This document shows positions 52,322-61,664 of a stretch of 64,000 bases of DNA, in pieces. The stretch's first letter is position 1, and every line of letters begins with the position of its first letter. Location: the NCBI RefSeq assembly GCF_049801055.1, contig NZ_JBNAGF010000002.1:186001-250000 (forward strand), written 5' to 3'. Source of the stretch: JBNAGF01 sp049801055 (GTDB lineage: Bacteria > Pseudomonadota > Alphaproteobacteria > Rhodobacterales > Rhodobacteraceae). Below the pieces are notes generated by a model. The model was not told the DNA's origin. It did not search any database and saw only the letters and a program-made list of their open reading frames with translations. The position numbers and the translations under genes were made by a program.

Positions 52322-55300
52322 ATGCAAAGCTCTCAACAACTGGCTCCGTTGATGGAGGCGCGGGACGAGGTCACGCTGATTCCGTATTCGGGGCCGCAGA
52401 TGCTCGATTTCGGGTTTCGATTGGATACGCTCGAACTGAAGAATGCCCGTTTCATTGAGCGGGTCGTCGGCGGCGATGAGACACGCGACGACTGGGCGTT
52501 GCTGCCACTGACCGGTGATCCCGAGAGGGATGAGGAAATCGAAGCCGCCGGACGCGATGACGATGATCTCTATTCGGTGCGTGCGGTTTCCGCACTGGAG
52601 CCTTTTCTGTCGAAATGGGTGCCGGTTCCGGTTTTGCGCCTGAAAACCGAACGCGGTGCCGACGGGGCCGAACGTTTCGATCCCGGTCCCACCGCATGGG
52701 CGCGGATAAGGGTCGTGGAACTGGAAACTCCGGATCCGGAGCACGGCCACACCCACAGGGTTCAGCTGGCGCTTGATACGACTCTGGTGGAAGAAGAACA
52801 GGGGTTGCAGTATCTCGCGCCCGAACGCGCCGACGCAGAAAAATCCCGCGATTTCCGCTTTGTCGCGGATCCCGCTCGAATGGATTGGTTTCTGCGCCGG
52901 CTCGAACCGGCACCCGAAGGTGATCTGCTTGATTTGCAGAAATGGGTTTCGGACTGGCTCGAAGGCCTGTTCATGTCCTTTAAGCGGGCCGAACGCCCGG
53001 GCCGCCGTATCACGGCCGACACTCTGCCGCACAAGTTCGAGCACTGGGCCCGCTATCTCGCGTTTCTTCGACTGATCGACCGCGCCGTCGAGATCCCGCG
53101 TATCAGGCTGACCAACACGGTCAGCGATCGTGACAGTCTGACGCCGGTTGACACGGAACTGGTGCTTGATGTGGGCAATTCCCGCACCTGCGGCATCCTG
53201 ATCGAACGGTTCCCGGGCGAAACACGATTGGATCTGGCGCGGTCTTTCCCGCTGGAACTCCGGGATCTTTCGCGGCCCGAGCTGTATTATTCCGGGCTGT
53301 TCGACAGCCGTGTGGAGTTTTCCGAGTTTCGGATGGGCGATGAGCGGTTTGCCTCGCGCTCGGGACGCCGAAATGGGTTTCTCTGGCCAAGCTTCGTACG
53401 GACAGGGCCAGAAGCTCTGCGCCTTATTGCGGGTGAAGAAGGAACCGAAACCGCCTCGGGACTGTCGAGCCCGAAACGGTATCTCTGGGATGATACGCCA
53501 TTGCAGCAGGATTGGCGGTTTCACCATCATTCCGATCCCAATTCACTGCCTAAATCCGTGCGTGCGGCGATGCGGTTTCTGAACGAAACAGGCGATGTTC
53601 TTGAGCAGGTTTCGGCAGATGAACAGGCCCGGCTGCGCCCGCGCGGCCAAAGCTCGAAAACGCCTGCGATCCGGCCGCGGTTTGCCCGCGCATCGCTGTT
53701 CGGGTTCATGCTGGCCGAGATCATTGCGCATGCTTTAGTGCAGGTGAACGCTCCGACGTCGCGTGCCAAACGCCCGCAGTCGGAACTGCCACGCAGGCTG
53801 GACCGGATCATCCTGACGCTGCCCACCGCGACCACAGCGCAGGAACAGGCGATCATACGGTCCAAGGCCAAGGGCGCTCTGGCGCTGGTCTGGTCGATGT
53901 TGGGGCTGCAGGAAGGGGCAAGCGCAATCTCCCGCCCGCCCGAGCTGATCGTGGAATGGGATGAAGCCAGTTGCACACAGCTTGTCTGGCTCTACTCCGA
54001 ATTGACGCAGAAATTCGACGGCAGGATTGACCGTTTCCTGCAGTTGAAAGGAACCCCCCGGAAGCGTCTGGCAGGCGGGCAGGCCGAGCCTTCCCTGCGT
54101 CTGGCCTGTGTTGATATCGGCGGTGGCACGACTGATCTGATGATCACCACCTACTGGGGTGAGGCCGGGCGCATGCTCATCCCGAGGCAGGAATTCCGCG
54201 AGGGATTTCGTGTCGCAGGTGACGAATTGCTTCAACGGGTAATTGCCGCGGTGATCCTGCCCGAGTTGCAGACCGCCATAGAACAGGCCGGTGGCCGCTT
54301 TGTCGGCGAAAAGATCCGCGAGCTGTTCACCGGCGATATCGGCGGGCTTGACCAGCAATCCGTGCAAAAGCGCCGGCAATTTGCATTGCGGGTTCTCATG
54401 CCGCTGGCCGTCGCAATACTGGAATCTTGCGAAAGCGCCCGAAAAGACAGCCAGTTGGGCCTCCATATTGGCGACGTTCTGACCTTCGAAGGTGAGGGCA
54501 GGCGGGTTCCCGCAGCGCTTACCGCGTTCATTGAAGACGCCGCGCGTGATCTTGGCGCCGAATTTGCCCTACGGGACCTGTCGCTTAGCTTCACCCGCGA
54601 GGAGGTGGATGCCATCGCCCGCGAGGTTTTCCAGAAGGCGCTGTCGAACATGGCCGAGGTCATGGGGCACCTTGGGGTCGATGTTGTTTTGTTGACGGGC
54701 CGTCCGTCGCGGCTTCCTGCGGTTCGTTCCATTCTCGAAGAAATCCTCGTTGTGCCGCCACACCGCCTGATCTCGATGCACCACTACAAGACGGGTCGCT
54801 GGTATCCGTTCCGCGATCCCGTGACCCAACGCATCGGTGATCCAAAATCGACTGTTGCGGTCGGTGGCATGCTGATCGCGCTGTCCGAAGCGCGCATTCC
54901 CAATTTCAAGGTCCAGACAAACGCCTTCCGTATGCAGTCGACGGCGCGATTCATTGGCGAGATGGACAGCTCGGGACAGATCATGGCCGACCGGGTTCTG
55001 TTCTCGGACGTCGATCTCGACGGCCCCGCGCAGGGGCTCGAAGCCAGTCTGGCGATGTATACTCCGGTTTATCTGGGGGCGCGGCAGTTGCCGCTGGAGC
55101 GCTGGACGACAACGCCGATGTACCGGCTCGATTTTGCCACCCAGTCGGCGCAGGCGCGGGCGCCTCTCAGGGTCACGTTTGAGCGCACCGAATTCGATGG
55201 TGATCCGGACGTGGAAACTTCGGAAAGCGTGCTCAGGCGCGAGGCCATGCGCGAGGCTTTCTCGGTGACCGAGGTTGAAGATTCCGAAGCCACCGCGATG

Positions 55301-55384
55301 AAGCGCGGCGAGGTGCTGCTTCGGTTGCACACGCTGGGTTTCGAAGATGAGTATTGGATCGACACGGGCCTGTTCCGGCTCTGA
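52322..55384 (+). CDS. srfB: SrfB family protein (actin/Hsp70-fold ATPase)
   Basis: The 1020-residue soluble protein belongs to the SrfB family, named from Salmonella SsrB-regulated factors. It has the two phosphate loops of the actin/Hsp70 fold: LVLDVGNSRTCGILIERF (about 280) and CVDIGGGTTDLMITTYWG (about 595). The adenosine motif is VVLLTGRPSRLPAVRSILEE (about 788), and GGMLIALSEA follows (about 846). An N-terminal region of ~250 residues precedes the ATPase core, and a C-terminal beta-rich tail follows. It should be cytoplasmic. The start at 52322 is 6 nt after the preceding stop. The molecular role of the family is unresolved. Confidence 0.92.
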   Translation: MQSSQQLAPLMEARDEVTLIPYSGPQMLDFGFRLDTLELKNARFIERVVGGDETRDDWALLPLTGDPERDEEIEAAGRDDDDLYSVRAVSALEPFLSKWVPVPVLRLKTERGADGAERFDPGPTAWARIRVVELETPDPEHGHTHRVQLALDTTLVEEEQGLQYLAPERADAEKSRDFRFVADPARMDWFLRRLEPAPEGDLLDLQKWVSDWLEGLFMSFKRAERPGRRITADTLPHKFEHWARYLAFLRLIDRAVEIPRIRLTNTVSDRDSLTPVDTELVLDVGNSRTCGILIERFPGETRLDLARSFPLELRDLSRPELYYSGLFDSRVEFSEFRMGDERFASRSGRRNGFLWPSFVRTGPEALRLIAGEEGTETASGLSSPKRYLWDDTPLQQDWRFHHHSDPNSLPKSVRAAMRFLNETGDVLEQVSADEQARLRPRGQSSKTPAIRPRFARASLFGFMLAEIIAHALVQVNAPTSRAKRPQSELPRRLDRIILTLPTATTAQEQAIIRSKAKGALALVWSMLGLQEGASAISRPPELIVEWDEASCTQLVWLYSELTQKFDGRIDRFLQLKGTPRKRLAGGQAEPSLRLACVDIGGGTTDLMITTYWGEAGRMLIPRQEFREGFRVAGDELLQRVIAAVILPELQTAIEQAGGRFVGEKIRELFTGDIGGLDQQSVQKRRQFALRVLMPLAVAILESCESARKDSQLGLHIGDVLTFEGEGRRVPAALTAFIEDAARDLGAEFALRDLSLSFTREEVDAIAREVFQKALSNMAEVMGHLGVDVVLLTGRPSRLPAVRSILEEILVVPPHRLISMHHYKTGRWYPFRDPVTQRIGDPKSTVAVGGMLIALSEARIPNFKVQTNAFRMQSTARFIGEMDSSGQIMADRVLFSDVDLDGPAQGLEASLAMYTPVYLGARQLPLERWTTTPMYRLDFATQSAQARAPLRVTFERTEFDGDPDVETSESVLRREAMREAFSVTEVEDSEATAMKRGEVLLRLHTLGFEDEYWIDTGLFRL

Positions 55385-55390
55385 GGACGG

Positions 55391-58006
55391 ATGATGAGTG
55401 AAGAACAACGGAAACTGGTCGAAGATTGCGCCCAACTGGCGGCGTTGGCCGACCGGGCGGGCGCCTGGGTCGAAACGCCGGCCAATACCGATCTGGTAGG
55501 GGCTGAGCAGAAATCGTTGATTGCAGGGCTTCGGCGGGGAGCGCGTCGAGCCCGGCGGTTGGAGAAAGCTGCGCAGAGCCCAATGTCGGTCAGCGTTTTC
55601 GGGCCAAGCCAGGCGGGAAAGTCATTTCTGGTTTCGGTGCTGGCCCGTCCCGAAGCCGGGCCATTGGTTGCGGATTTCGCGGGTTCCCGGCTGAATTACA
55701 TTCGTGAAATCAACCCCGAAGGTGAAGGCGAGAGCACAGGTCTGGTGACACGGTTCACGATGTCCCGACCGGATGTTCCTGCTGATTACCCGATCAAGCT
55801 GACGCTTCTGGGCGAAGCCGATCTGTTGCGGGTTCTGGTCAACTCTTTTTTCATGGACGGGGACAGGTCGGAACCGGCACCCGATGCGGCAGAGATTGCT
55901 GCTCATCTTGATGCGTTCAAATCTCGCGCTGGCTCTCTTCAGCCCGGACTGGACGAAGATGACGTGATCGAGATCGGCGAGTATGTCGAGGCGAGTTTTG
56001 GCCGCGAGGCTTATGCCGCCGCTCTGAAACCGTTCTGGGAAGAGGCTGCGCGCATCGCGCCATCATTGAGCGCCCCGGATCGGGCCGCTTTCTTTGCGCT
56101 GCTCTGGGGCGGGCATCAGGCGCTGAGCGATTTGTATCTGAAACTGGCCTTGGCCCTGTCGCAGTTGGGACACGCCGAAGCGGTGTATGCAGGGCTGAAT
56201 GCGCTGGTTCCGCGTGAGACTTCGATCATCGATGTAAAGACCCTCAGTGGCAGCTCAGATACAGAACCGCTTGCCGTGATCACGGGGCAGGGTGCTCCGG
56301 TATCCTTGCCTCGATCCGTGATCTGCGCTCTGGCCGCTGAACTTGTGCTGCCGATGCAGGATCTTCCCGATCCAATGTTCTCCGAAACTGATCTGCTGGA
56401 TTTTCCCGGCGCCCGCAACAGGTTCGAGCAGGATCTGTCCAAGGCGCTGGAAGAACCAGAGGCAATTCTGCCCGAGCTTCTGCTGCGTGGAAAGGTGGCT
56501 TATCTCTTTGACCGGTATGTGCAAAATCAGGACATAACCTCGATGTTGCTGTGCATACCCGACAGCAACATGGAAACGGTCGATCTGCCTGGTCTGGTGC
56601 AGGGATGGATCGCCACAACCCATGGCGCAACACCACAGGATCGAGCGGAAGCGGATACTGTTTTGTTTCTTGTCCTGACGAAGTTTGACAAGCACCTGTC
56701 AGACAGCGCCGCACAAGGGGGCGACGAAACCCGGTTTGAGCGCCGTATGCAGGCCTCGTTGCTGGAAAAATTCGGGAAAGGTCGGGACCCTTGGGTTTCC
56801 GAATGGACACCGGATAAGCCGTTCGACAATTGCTATTGGCTGCGCAATCCCAACTACTACGTGGATGGGCTGATCGATTATGACGATGCCAAACGCGAGC
56901 AACAGATTCGTCCCGACAAGGCTGCGCGTGTGTCCGAGTTGAAGGCGGGTTGCCTTCAGGCCCCGTCGGTGCAGCGCCACTTTGCGAACCCCGGGGCGGC
57001 ATGGGACGCCGCCCTGACCTTGAACGATGGTGGGGTGGCATATTTGATCTCGGCCCTGCGTCGCGTTTGCAAACCGGACAGCAAACTGCGCCAGATTCGC
57101 GCGCAACTTGGTCAGATCGCGGTTGGTATCCGGCAAGGGTTGGCGCCCTACCATGTCTCGGATGATGTCGAGCAGCGCATCGCCGAGAAACGAGCGGCGG
57201 CCTCGAAGGTTATTGACGATCTCGAGGAGGTTCTGGCCCGGCACCGGTTTGGCGGGCTGCTGGCCGCGCTCATGGTCGATCAGGAAGAAATCGAAGGCCG
57301 CATCGCGCGGGTGCCGAGTTCGGTCAGAATTTCCAGTGCGGTTAGTGCGGCCTCGGCCGACGCTCCGGCCGTTCAGCGACCGGGGGGGCGCCCATCGCGT
57401 CCGACACGGCCCGGCACATCGGAGGAAATCGGCGTGCCGGGGCCCATCCGGACCGTGACATTGGAACAGTTTCAGGCTGACACCGCGATGGAAGTCTGGA
57501 TCGACGCGATGAAGCAGTTTCGAGATGACGGGGCGCGGCGCAACGGGTTCGGTCTGGGCGAGGCAGGCGCATCGGATCTCGTGGCCGAATTGATTCACGC
57601 TGCCCGCCGGACCCGGCTGGCGCCCCGGACCGCTGCATCGCTGGCCGAGGTTAATTTCGGCCTGACCGTCGAGAAACAGGCCCAGCCGGCTTCGATCCTC
57701 GGGGCGGAGGCGATCAATCAATTCGTGGCAACGCTGGGAATGAAGGACATTCCGGAAGCAGACCGACCGGTTGTCGAAATGCCGGATGGCTCCAGCCGGG
57801 CAACCTTTGCGCCACGTCCGGTGTCTGAGGACATCCGCGATCTGCCCATGCATCCCCGGCCACTGGCAGAGGAACACTGGACCGACTGGGCATTTGCCCT
57901 TGATGCGCTCTTTGTGGCGAACGCCAAGGACGGAGCAGGTAACGAAATTAACATAGATCAGAACCTGGCCCTCGGCGCGATCCTTGCCGAACTGGACAAG
58001 GCATGA
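55391..58006 (+). CDS. srfC: SrfC family protein (dynamin-like GTPase)
   Basis: The 871-residue protein belongs to the SrfC family. It has a P-loop in VFGPSQAGKSFLVSVL (Lys77), a candidate switch region DFPGARNRF (about 337-345) and the G4-like TKFDKH (about 429-435), which together give a GTPase of the dynamin/GBP class. Long helical regions follow. There is no obvious transmembrane segment. An ATG at 55394 is an alternative start. It lies 6 nt after srfB and 18 nt before the next gene, so the SrfB and SrfC pair is expressed in fixed proportion. Confidence 0.92.
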   Translation: MMSEEQRKLVEDCAQLAALADRAGAWVETPANTDLVGAEQKSLIAGLRRGARRARRLEKAAQSPMSVSVFGPSQAGKSFLVSVLARPEAGPLVADFAGSRLNYIREINPEGEGESTGLVTRFTMSRPDVPADYPIKLTLLGEADLLRVLVNSFFMDGDRSEPAPDAAEIAAHLDAFKSRAGSLQPGLDEDDVIEIGEYVEASFGREAYAAALKPFWEEAARIAPSLSAPDRAAFFALLWGGHQALSDLYLKLALALSQLGHAEAVYAGLNALVPRETSIIDVKTLSGSSDTEPLAVITGQGAPVSLPRSVICALAAELVLPMQDLPDPMFSETDLLDFPGARNRFEQDLSKALEEPEAILPELLLRGKVAYLFDRYVQNQDITSMLLCIPDSNMETVDLPGLVQGWIATTHGATPQDRAEADTVLFLVLTKFDKHLSDSAAQGGDETRFERRMQASLLEKFGKGRDPWVSEWTPDKPFDNCYWLRNPNYYVDGLIDYDDAKREQQIRPDKAARVSELKAGCLQAPSVQRHFANPGAAWDAALTLNDGGVAYLISALRRVCKPDSKLRQIRAQLGQIAVGIRQGLAPYHVSDDVEQRIAEKRAAASKVIDDLEEVLARHRFGGLLAALMVDQEEIEGRIARVPSSVRISSAVSAASADAPAVQRPGGRPSRPTRPGTSEEIGVPGPIRTVTLEQFQADTAMEVWIDAMKQFRDDGARRNGFGLGEAGASDLVAELIHAARRTRLAPRTAASLAEVNFGLTVEKQAQPASILGAEAINQFVATLGMKDIPEADRPVVEMPDGSSRATFAPRPVSEDIRDLPMHPRPLAEEHWTDWAFALDALFVANAKDGAGNEINIDQNLALGAILAELDKA

Positions 58007-58024
58007 TTCGAGGATGCCGATGAC

Positions 58025-59023
58025 ATGAGCCTGCTCGTCCATCCCGACCCGCAGCATCCCGCCGGAGGCTATGCGTTTCTGGAATGCCCGTCGGGTAGCC
58101 TGCCGGACGGCCAGGTCACTGTTGCGGTTTTTGACAGCTTCAGCGAGCGCTGGCTCGCGGCGTCCGACGCGCCGGGTGCGCGGATTGCTGTCGGAGATCC
58201 CAACTGGCAGACGCAGCGCTATGAATTCGGCCCCTACGATGTCCACCGTCATGACGGGGCGGATTGGGTGCGTGTTGGGCCGGAAATCGTCAACAAGCTG
58301 GCGGAATACACGCCTTTGCGTCTGTTTGTCGGCCCGGCCTCTGGCGATGTGACGTGGCCGGACGGAGTTCCGCCGCAGGCCGGATTTGCCGACCGGGGTG
58401 CAATCCAGACCGTTGCTGCCGAGCCTGATCCCGAACCGGATGTCATCCCAGCGCCGCCTCTGGAACCGCAGATCCCGCTAGAGCCAAAACCTGAACCGTC
58501 TGAGGCACCCGCAGCGTCGGAAAGGGAGGTGTCTGCCACATCCGGTCGCCGTTCGCTTCTGTGGCCGCTGGTGTTGCTTTTGCTGCTACTGGCAGGTGTG
58601 GCCGCCGCGTGGCTCTACCTCAAGGAGCCAGACGAGAAAAATGACGTCGGGGACAGCTGCACGCTCTCGGCTCTGCGGAAGATCTCCGGGTTTCCGGAGC
58701 AGCTGGATGTGATCCGCAACTGCGGCAGCGCTGTCAGCGCCGATGCAGCGCTGACGGTGATCGAGGATGCCGCGCGCAAGGATGATCCTGCCGCGCTTCT
58801 GTTGTTCGGCGTGCTGTACGACGAGGATCAAGTTGATCCCAAGATCGAAGATCTCCTGGGGCTCAGTTTCGAACCCAACAAGGCGCAGGCCGTAGAGTAC
58901 TATCGCCGGGCGGTGGACGCAGGAGCCGAACTGGCACGCCCACCATTGGCTGCTTTGTGCGAACAGTTGCAGGGATCCGCGGCGACACTGGAGAGAGGCG
59001 CATATGACGATTATTGCCGCTAG
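58025..59023 (+). CDS. Single-pass membrane protein with Sel1-like tail (Srf-like cluster)
   Basis: The 332-residue protein has an N-terminal beta-rich domain (residues ~1-110; GGYAFLECPSG, VAVFDSFSERWLA, DWVRVGPEIV), a proline/glutamate-rich linker (133-165), a membrane helix (178-198) preceded by RR, and a C-terminal portion with Sel1-like helices (DPAALLLFGVLYDED, AVEYYRRAVDAGAELA). The N-terminus should be cytoplasmic and the Sel1-like part periplasmic. Cysteines near 212, 233 and 331 could form disulfides outside. I do not recognise the N-terminal domain. Confidence 0.75.
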   Translation: MSLLVHPDPQHPAGGYAFLECPSGSLPDGQVTVAVFDSFSERWLAASDAPGARIAVGDPNWQTQRYEFGPYDVHRHDGADWVRVGPEIVNKLAEYTPLRLFVGPASGDVTWPDGVPPQAGFADRGAIQTVAAEPDPEPDVIPAPPLEPQIPLEPKPEPSEAPAASEREVSATSGRRSLLWPLVLLLLLLAGVAAAWLYLKEPDEKNDVGDSCTLSALRKISGFPEQLDVIRNCGSAVSADAALTVIEDAARKDDPAALLLFGVLYDEDQVDPKIEDLLGLSFEPNKAQAVEYYRRAVDAGAELARPPLAALCEQLQGSAATLERGAYDDYCR

Positions 59024-60932
59024 ACGCGGACTGGCTCTGATCGCTGCGGCGTTGCTTGGGCTCGGCAGCCTGTCTACGCCGGCCAACGCGCAAACGGACC
59101 GGCCGCTTTTGGCCGAGGGGCGCCAGACCGTATACCAGCGCGTTCTGACCCGTCCCGGTGCGCTGCAATTCGATGCCCGGGACGGCTCGGTTCAGCGTCA
59201 GTACCCTGCGTTTCAGCCGCTCTATGTCTATGCCCGGGATCAAGACTGGTTGCAGGTGGGACCCTCCATTTCGGGTGGGCCGCAGGCATGGGCGCGCAAG
59301 TCAGAAGTTGTTGATTGGAAACAGAATATCATAGCGGCCTTCACCAATGCCGCCGGTCGTGAGCGGCAATTTCTGTTCGAGAGCGAGGACAAGCTGCGCG
59401 CCCTGATGGAGCACGAGGCCCTGCGAGAGATTCAGGCCCGGATGCTTGCCGAGGCCGCCTCGGGCAGCCTCTCGACTGATCGCGGAGTGCAGGCGGTCGA
59501 GCCCGAGGAATATGTCAACATCGTCGACCGGTTGTATCTGATGCCGATCCTTGATGTCGTGCAGGATCTGCACCCACTGAACTACGAACCCAACCTGTTG
59601 ATGGAAGTTGCGTCGGTCCCGCTGCGCGAGAAAGATGCGCAAGCCGGTGCAATTGCCGACAACTTCGACGCGGGTATCGTGTTTGTGTTCGACACCACCC
59701 GGTCCATGGATCCTTATATCGCACGCACGCAGGCTGCGGTTGAACGGATCGTCGGGGATATTCGCGGCACCGAGATTGGTGAGCGCGTTCAGTTCGGCGT
59801 GGTCGGGTTCCGCGACAACACCGGTGCGGCGCCGGGGCTGGATTATCGCACCCGAACACTGCTGCCGCTTTTGCGGCGCAAGGATCAGGACGCCGTTCTG
59901 GCCACGATCCGCGCGGCGACTGATGTTGCACAGGCCAATTCTCCGGGCTTCAACGAAGACTCTCTTGCCGGGGTCGAGGACGCCATCGGACTGACAGACT
60001 GGGAAGGCGCGGGGCGGGATCCTTTTGATGCGCGGGTGGTGGTGTTGATCACCGATGCCGGACCAAAGGATCCGCGCGATCCGAATGCCCGGTCCGATAT
60101 CGGAGCCGCCGAATTGCAGCGTGCCGCGCAGGACAAGGGGATCGCGGTCATGACCCTGCACCTGCAAACTCCGGCCGGAGGCGCGGCTCAGCACCAATGG
60201 GCCGAGAGCCAGTATCGCAAGCTTTCGACGTTTAATGGCGAGAACTATTACTATGGGATTGCCGACGGGGCCGAAGAGGCCTTCGAAGACACCGTCTCGC
60301 GGCTTGTGACCGCGCTAACCGATATTATCCGGGTGGCGCGGGACGAGGCGCCGCAGCTTGCGCCGTCTGACACCTCGCCCGAGCTGGTCAATCTGGGAAT
60401 TGCCATGCAACTGGCCTATCTGGGGCGCCTGAAAGGCACTCAGGCCCCGGACGTCATTCGGGGGTGGGTCTCGGAGAAAGCGGTGGAAGATCCTGCACGG
60501 CTGGCCATCGAACCGCGCCTGCTGGTGACCAAGAACGAGATGGCCACGATGGCCGATCTGTTGTCGGAGATGCTGGTATTGGGAGAGCAAAGCCGCAATG
60601 CCGAGGACACGGATAGTTTCTTTGCCGGGGTGCGAAGTGTTGTGGCCCGCATGGCGCAGAACCCGGACCGGCTGGTCAATACCGAGGCAGACACGCTGGG
60701 TGGCTCGCTCGAGTTTCTCGAGGATCTGCCTTATGAAAGCCAGCTTATGCTGACCACGCCCGACCGGTGGCGCCAGAGCGCAATGAATCGCCGCTCCATT
60801 CTCGACGGGATGCGGCAGAAGCTCGTTCAGTATCGCAAATGGTTGCTGGATCCGACGGTCTGGACTGCGCTTTATGCGGACGCGCCGGATGGCGAGCATG
60901 TGTTTGCCATGCCCTTTGACGTTCTGCCCTGA
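59004..60932 (+). CDS. Secreted SH3-like plus von Willebrand A domain protein
   Basis: The 642-residue protein has a signal peptide (cleavage after PANAQ), an SH3-like segment (residues ~60-105; YARDQDWLQVG, AWARKSEVVDW), a helical spacer, and a vWA domain starting near residue 225. The metal-site motif is FDTTRSM (Asp230, Thr232, Ser234), a DxTxS variant of DxSxS, with FRDNTG and ITDAGPKD as later blocks. The C-terminal third is mostly helical. It overlaps the previous gene by 20 nt with GAGAGG as ribosome-binding site. It is probably a periplasmic adhesion or assembly factor. Confidence 0.88.
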   Translation: MTIIAARRGLALIAAALLGLGSLSTPANAQTDRPLLAEGRQTVYQRVLTRPGALQFDARDGSVQRQYPAFQPLYVYARDQDWLQVGPSISGGPQAWARKSEVVDWKQNIIAAFTNAAGRERQFLFESEDKLRALMEHEALREIQARMLAEAASGSLSTDRGVQAVEPEEYVNIVDRLYLMPILDVVQDLHPLNYEPNLLMEVASVPLREKDAQAGAIADNFDAGIVFVFDTTRSMDPYIARTQAAVERIVGDIRGTEIGERVQFGVVGFRDNTGAAPGLDYRTRTLLPLLRRKDQDAVLATIRAATDVAQANSPGFNEDSLAGVEDAIGLTDWEGAGRDPFDARVVVLITDAGPKDPRDPNARSDIGAAELQRAAQDKGIAVMTLHLQTPAGGAAQHQWAESQYRKLSTFNGENYYYGIADGAEEAFEDTVSRLVTALTDIIRVARDEAPQLAPSDTSPELVNLGIAMQLAYLGRLKGTQAPDVIRGWVSEKAVEDPARLAIEPRLLVTKNEMATMADLLSEMLVLGEQSRNAEDTDSFFAGVRSVVARMAQNPDRLVNTEADTLGGSLEFLEDLPYESQLMLTTPDRWRQSAMNRRSILDGMRQKLVQYRKWLLDPTVWTALYADAPDGEHVFAMPFDVLP

Positions 60933-60938
60933 ACGGTC

Positions 60939-61664
60939 ATGGGCGGGGCTCTTTCCCTCAACGCGGTGCAGCTGCTTCTCAGGGACGGGCGCAGGCAATT
61001 CCGTTTGATCTGTGACCGGTTGGATCTGAGCGCCGGCCACGCCGTAGCGCTGACGGGGGAAAGCGGGTCGGGAAAGACCCTGCTATTGGAGCTGCTCGGA
61101 ATGCTGCGCAAGCCAGATGCCGGACGCTATGTCTGGCATGATGGTGATCAAGAGGTGGATCTTGCAGGCCTTTGGCTTGACGGTCCGCGTAGCAGTGCAC
61201 TGGCCCGGAAGCGGGGGCAATTGTTCGGCTTCGTGCCGCAGACAGGCGGGCTATTGCCTTTCCTCACAGTGACTGAAAATGTGAGCCTGCCGCAACGAGT
61301 GATTGGTCGTCCCGATGCAGGGCGGGTTGACATGCTGTTGGATCGGCTCGGCCTGACAGATGTCGCCACGCAATTTCCCTTAACGCTTTCCATCGGGCAG
61401 AGACAACGCTGCGCCGTCGCGCGCGCCCTGTCGCATAGCCCGCCTTTTGTGATCGCCGATGAACCGACCGCAGCGCTGGATCCCGAAGCGGCAGACCGCG
61501 TGCTCACCCTGTTGCTGGAATGTGCCGGCGAGCAGGGCAGCGGCGTGGTTCTTTCCAGCCATGACCTCGACCGGGTCGCCCGGTTCGGGATCAAACAGGT
61601 GAGCCTGCGGGTTGTTCCGGGAGAGGAGGTCGTCAGCCGGCTGGAGGTGGCGACATGCTTATAG
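60939..61664 (+). CDS. ABC transporter ATP-binding protein (LolD/MacB-like)
   Basis: The 241-residue ATPase has Walker A LTGESGSGKTLLLELL (Lys46), a signature that reads LSIGQRQRCAVARAL rather than LSGGQ, and Walker B FVIADEPTAALDP. VPQTGGLLPFLTVTENV is the Q-loop region. It overlaps the FtsX-type permease gene by 10 nt, so the two form one transporter of the LolCDE/MacB mechanotransmission class. It starts 6 nt after the vWA gene. Confidence 0.9.
   Translation: MGGALSLNAVQLLLRDGRRQFRLICDRLDLSAGHAVALTGESGSGKTLLLELLGMLRKPDAGRYVWHDGDQEVDLAGLWLDGPRSSALARKRGQLFGFVPQTGGLLPFLTVTENVSLPQRVIGRPDAGRVDMLLDRLGLTDVATQFPLTLSIGQRQRCAVARALSHSPPFVIADEPTAALDPEAADRVLTLLLECAGEQGSGVVLSSHDLDRVARFGIKQVSLRVVPGEEVVSRLEVATCL

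Noticed and set aside
52277..53530. Minus-strand open frame of 417 codons across srfB
   Set aside because: Antisense shadow of srfB with no domain signature.
56699..58252. Minus-strand open frame of 517 codons across srfC
   Set aside because: Antisense shadow of srfC, whose P-loop and TKxD motifs are intact.
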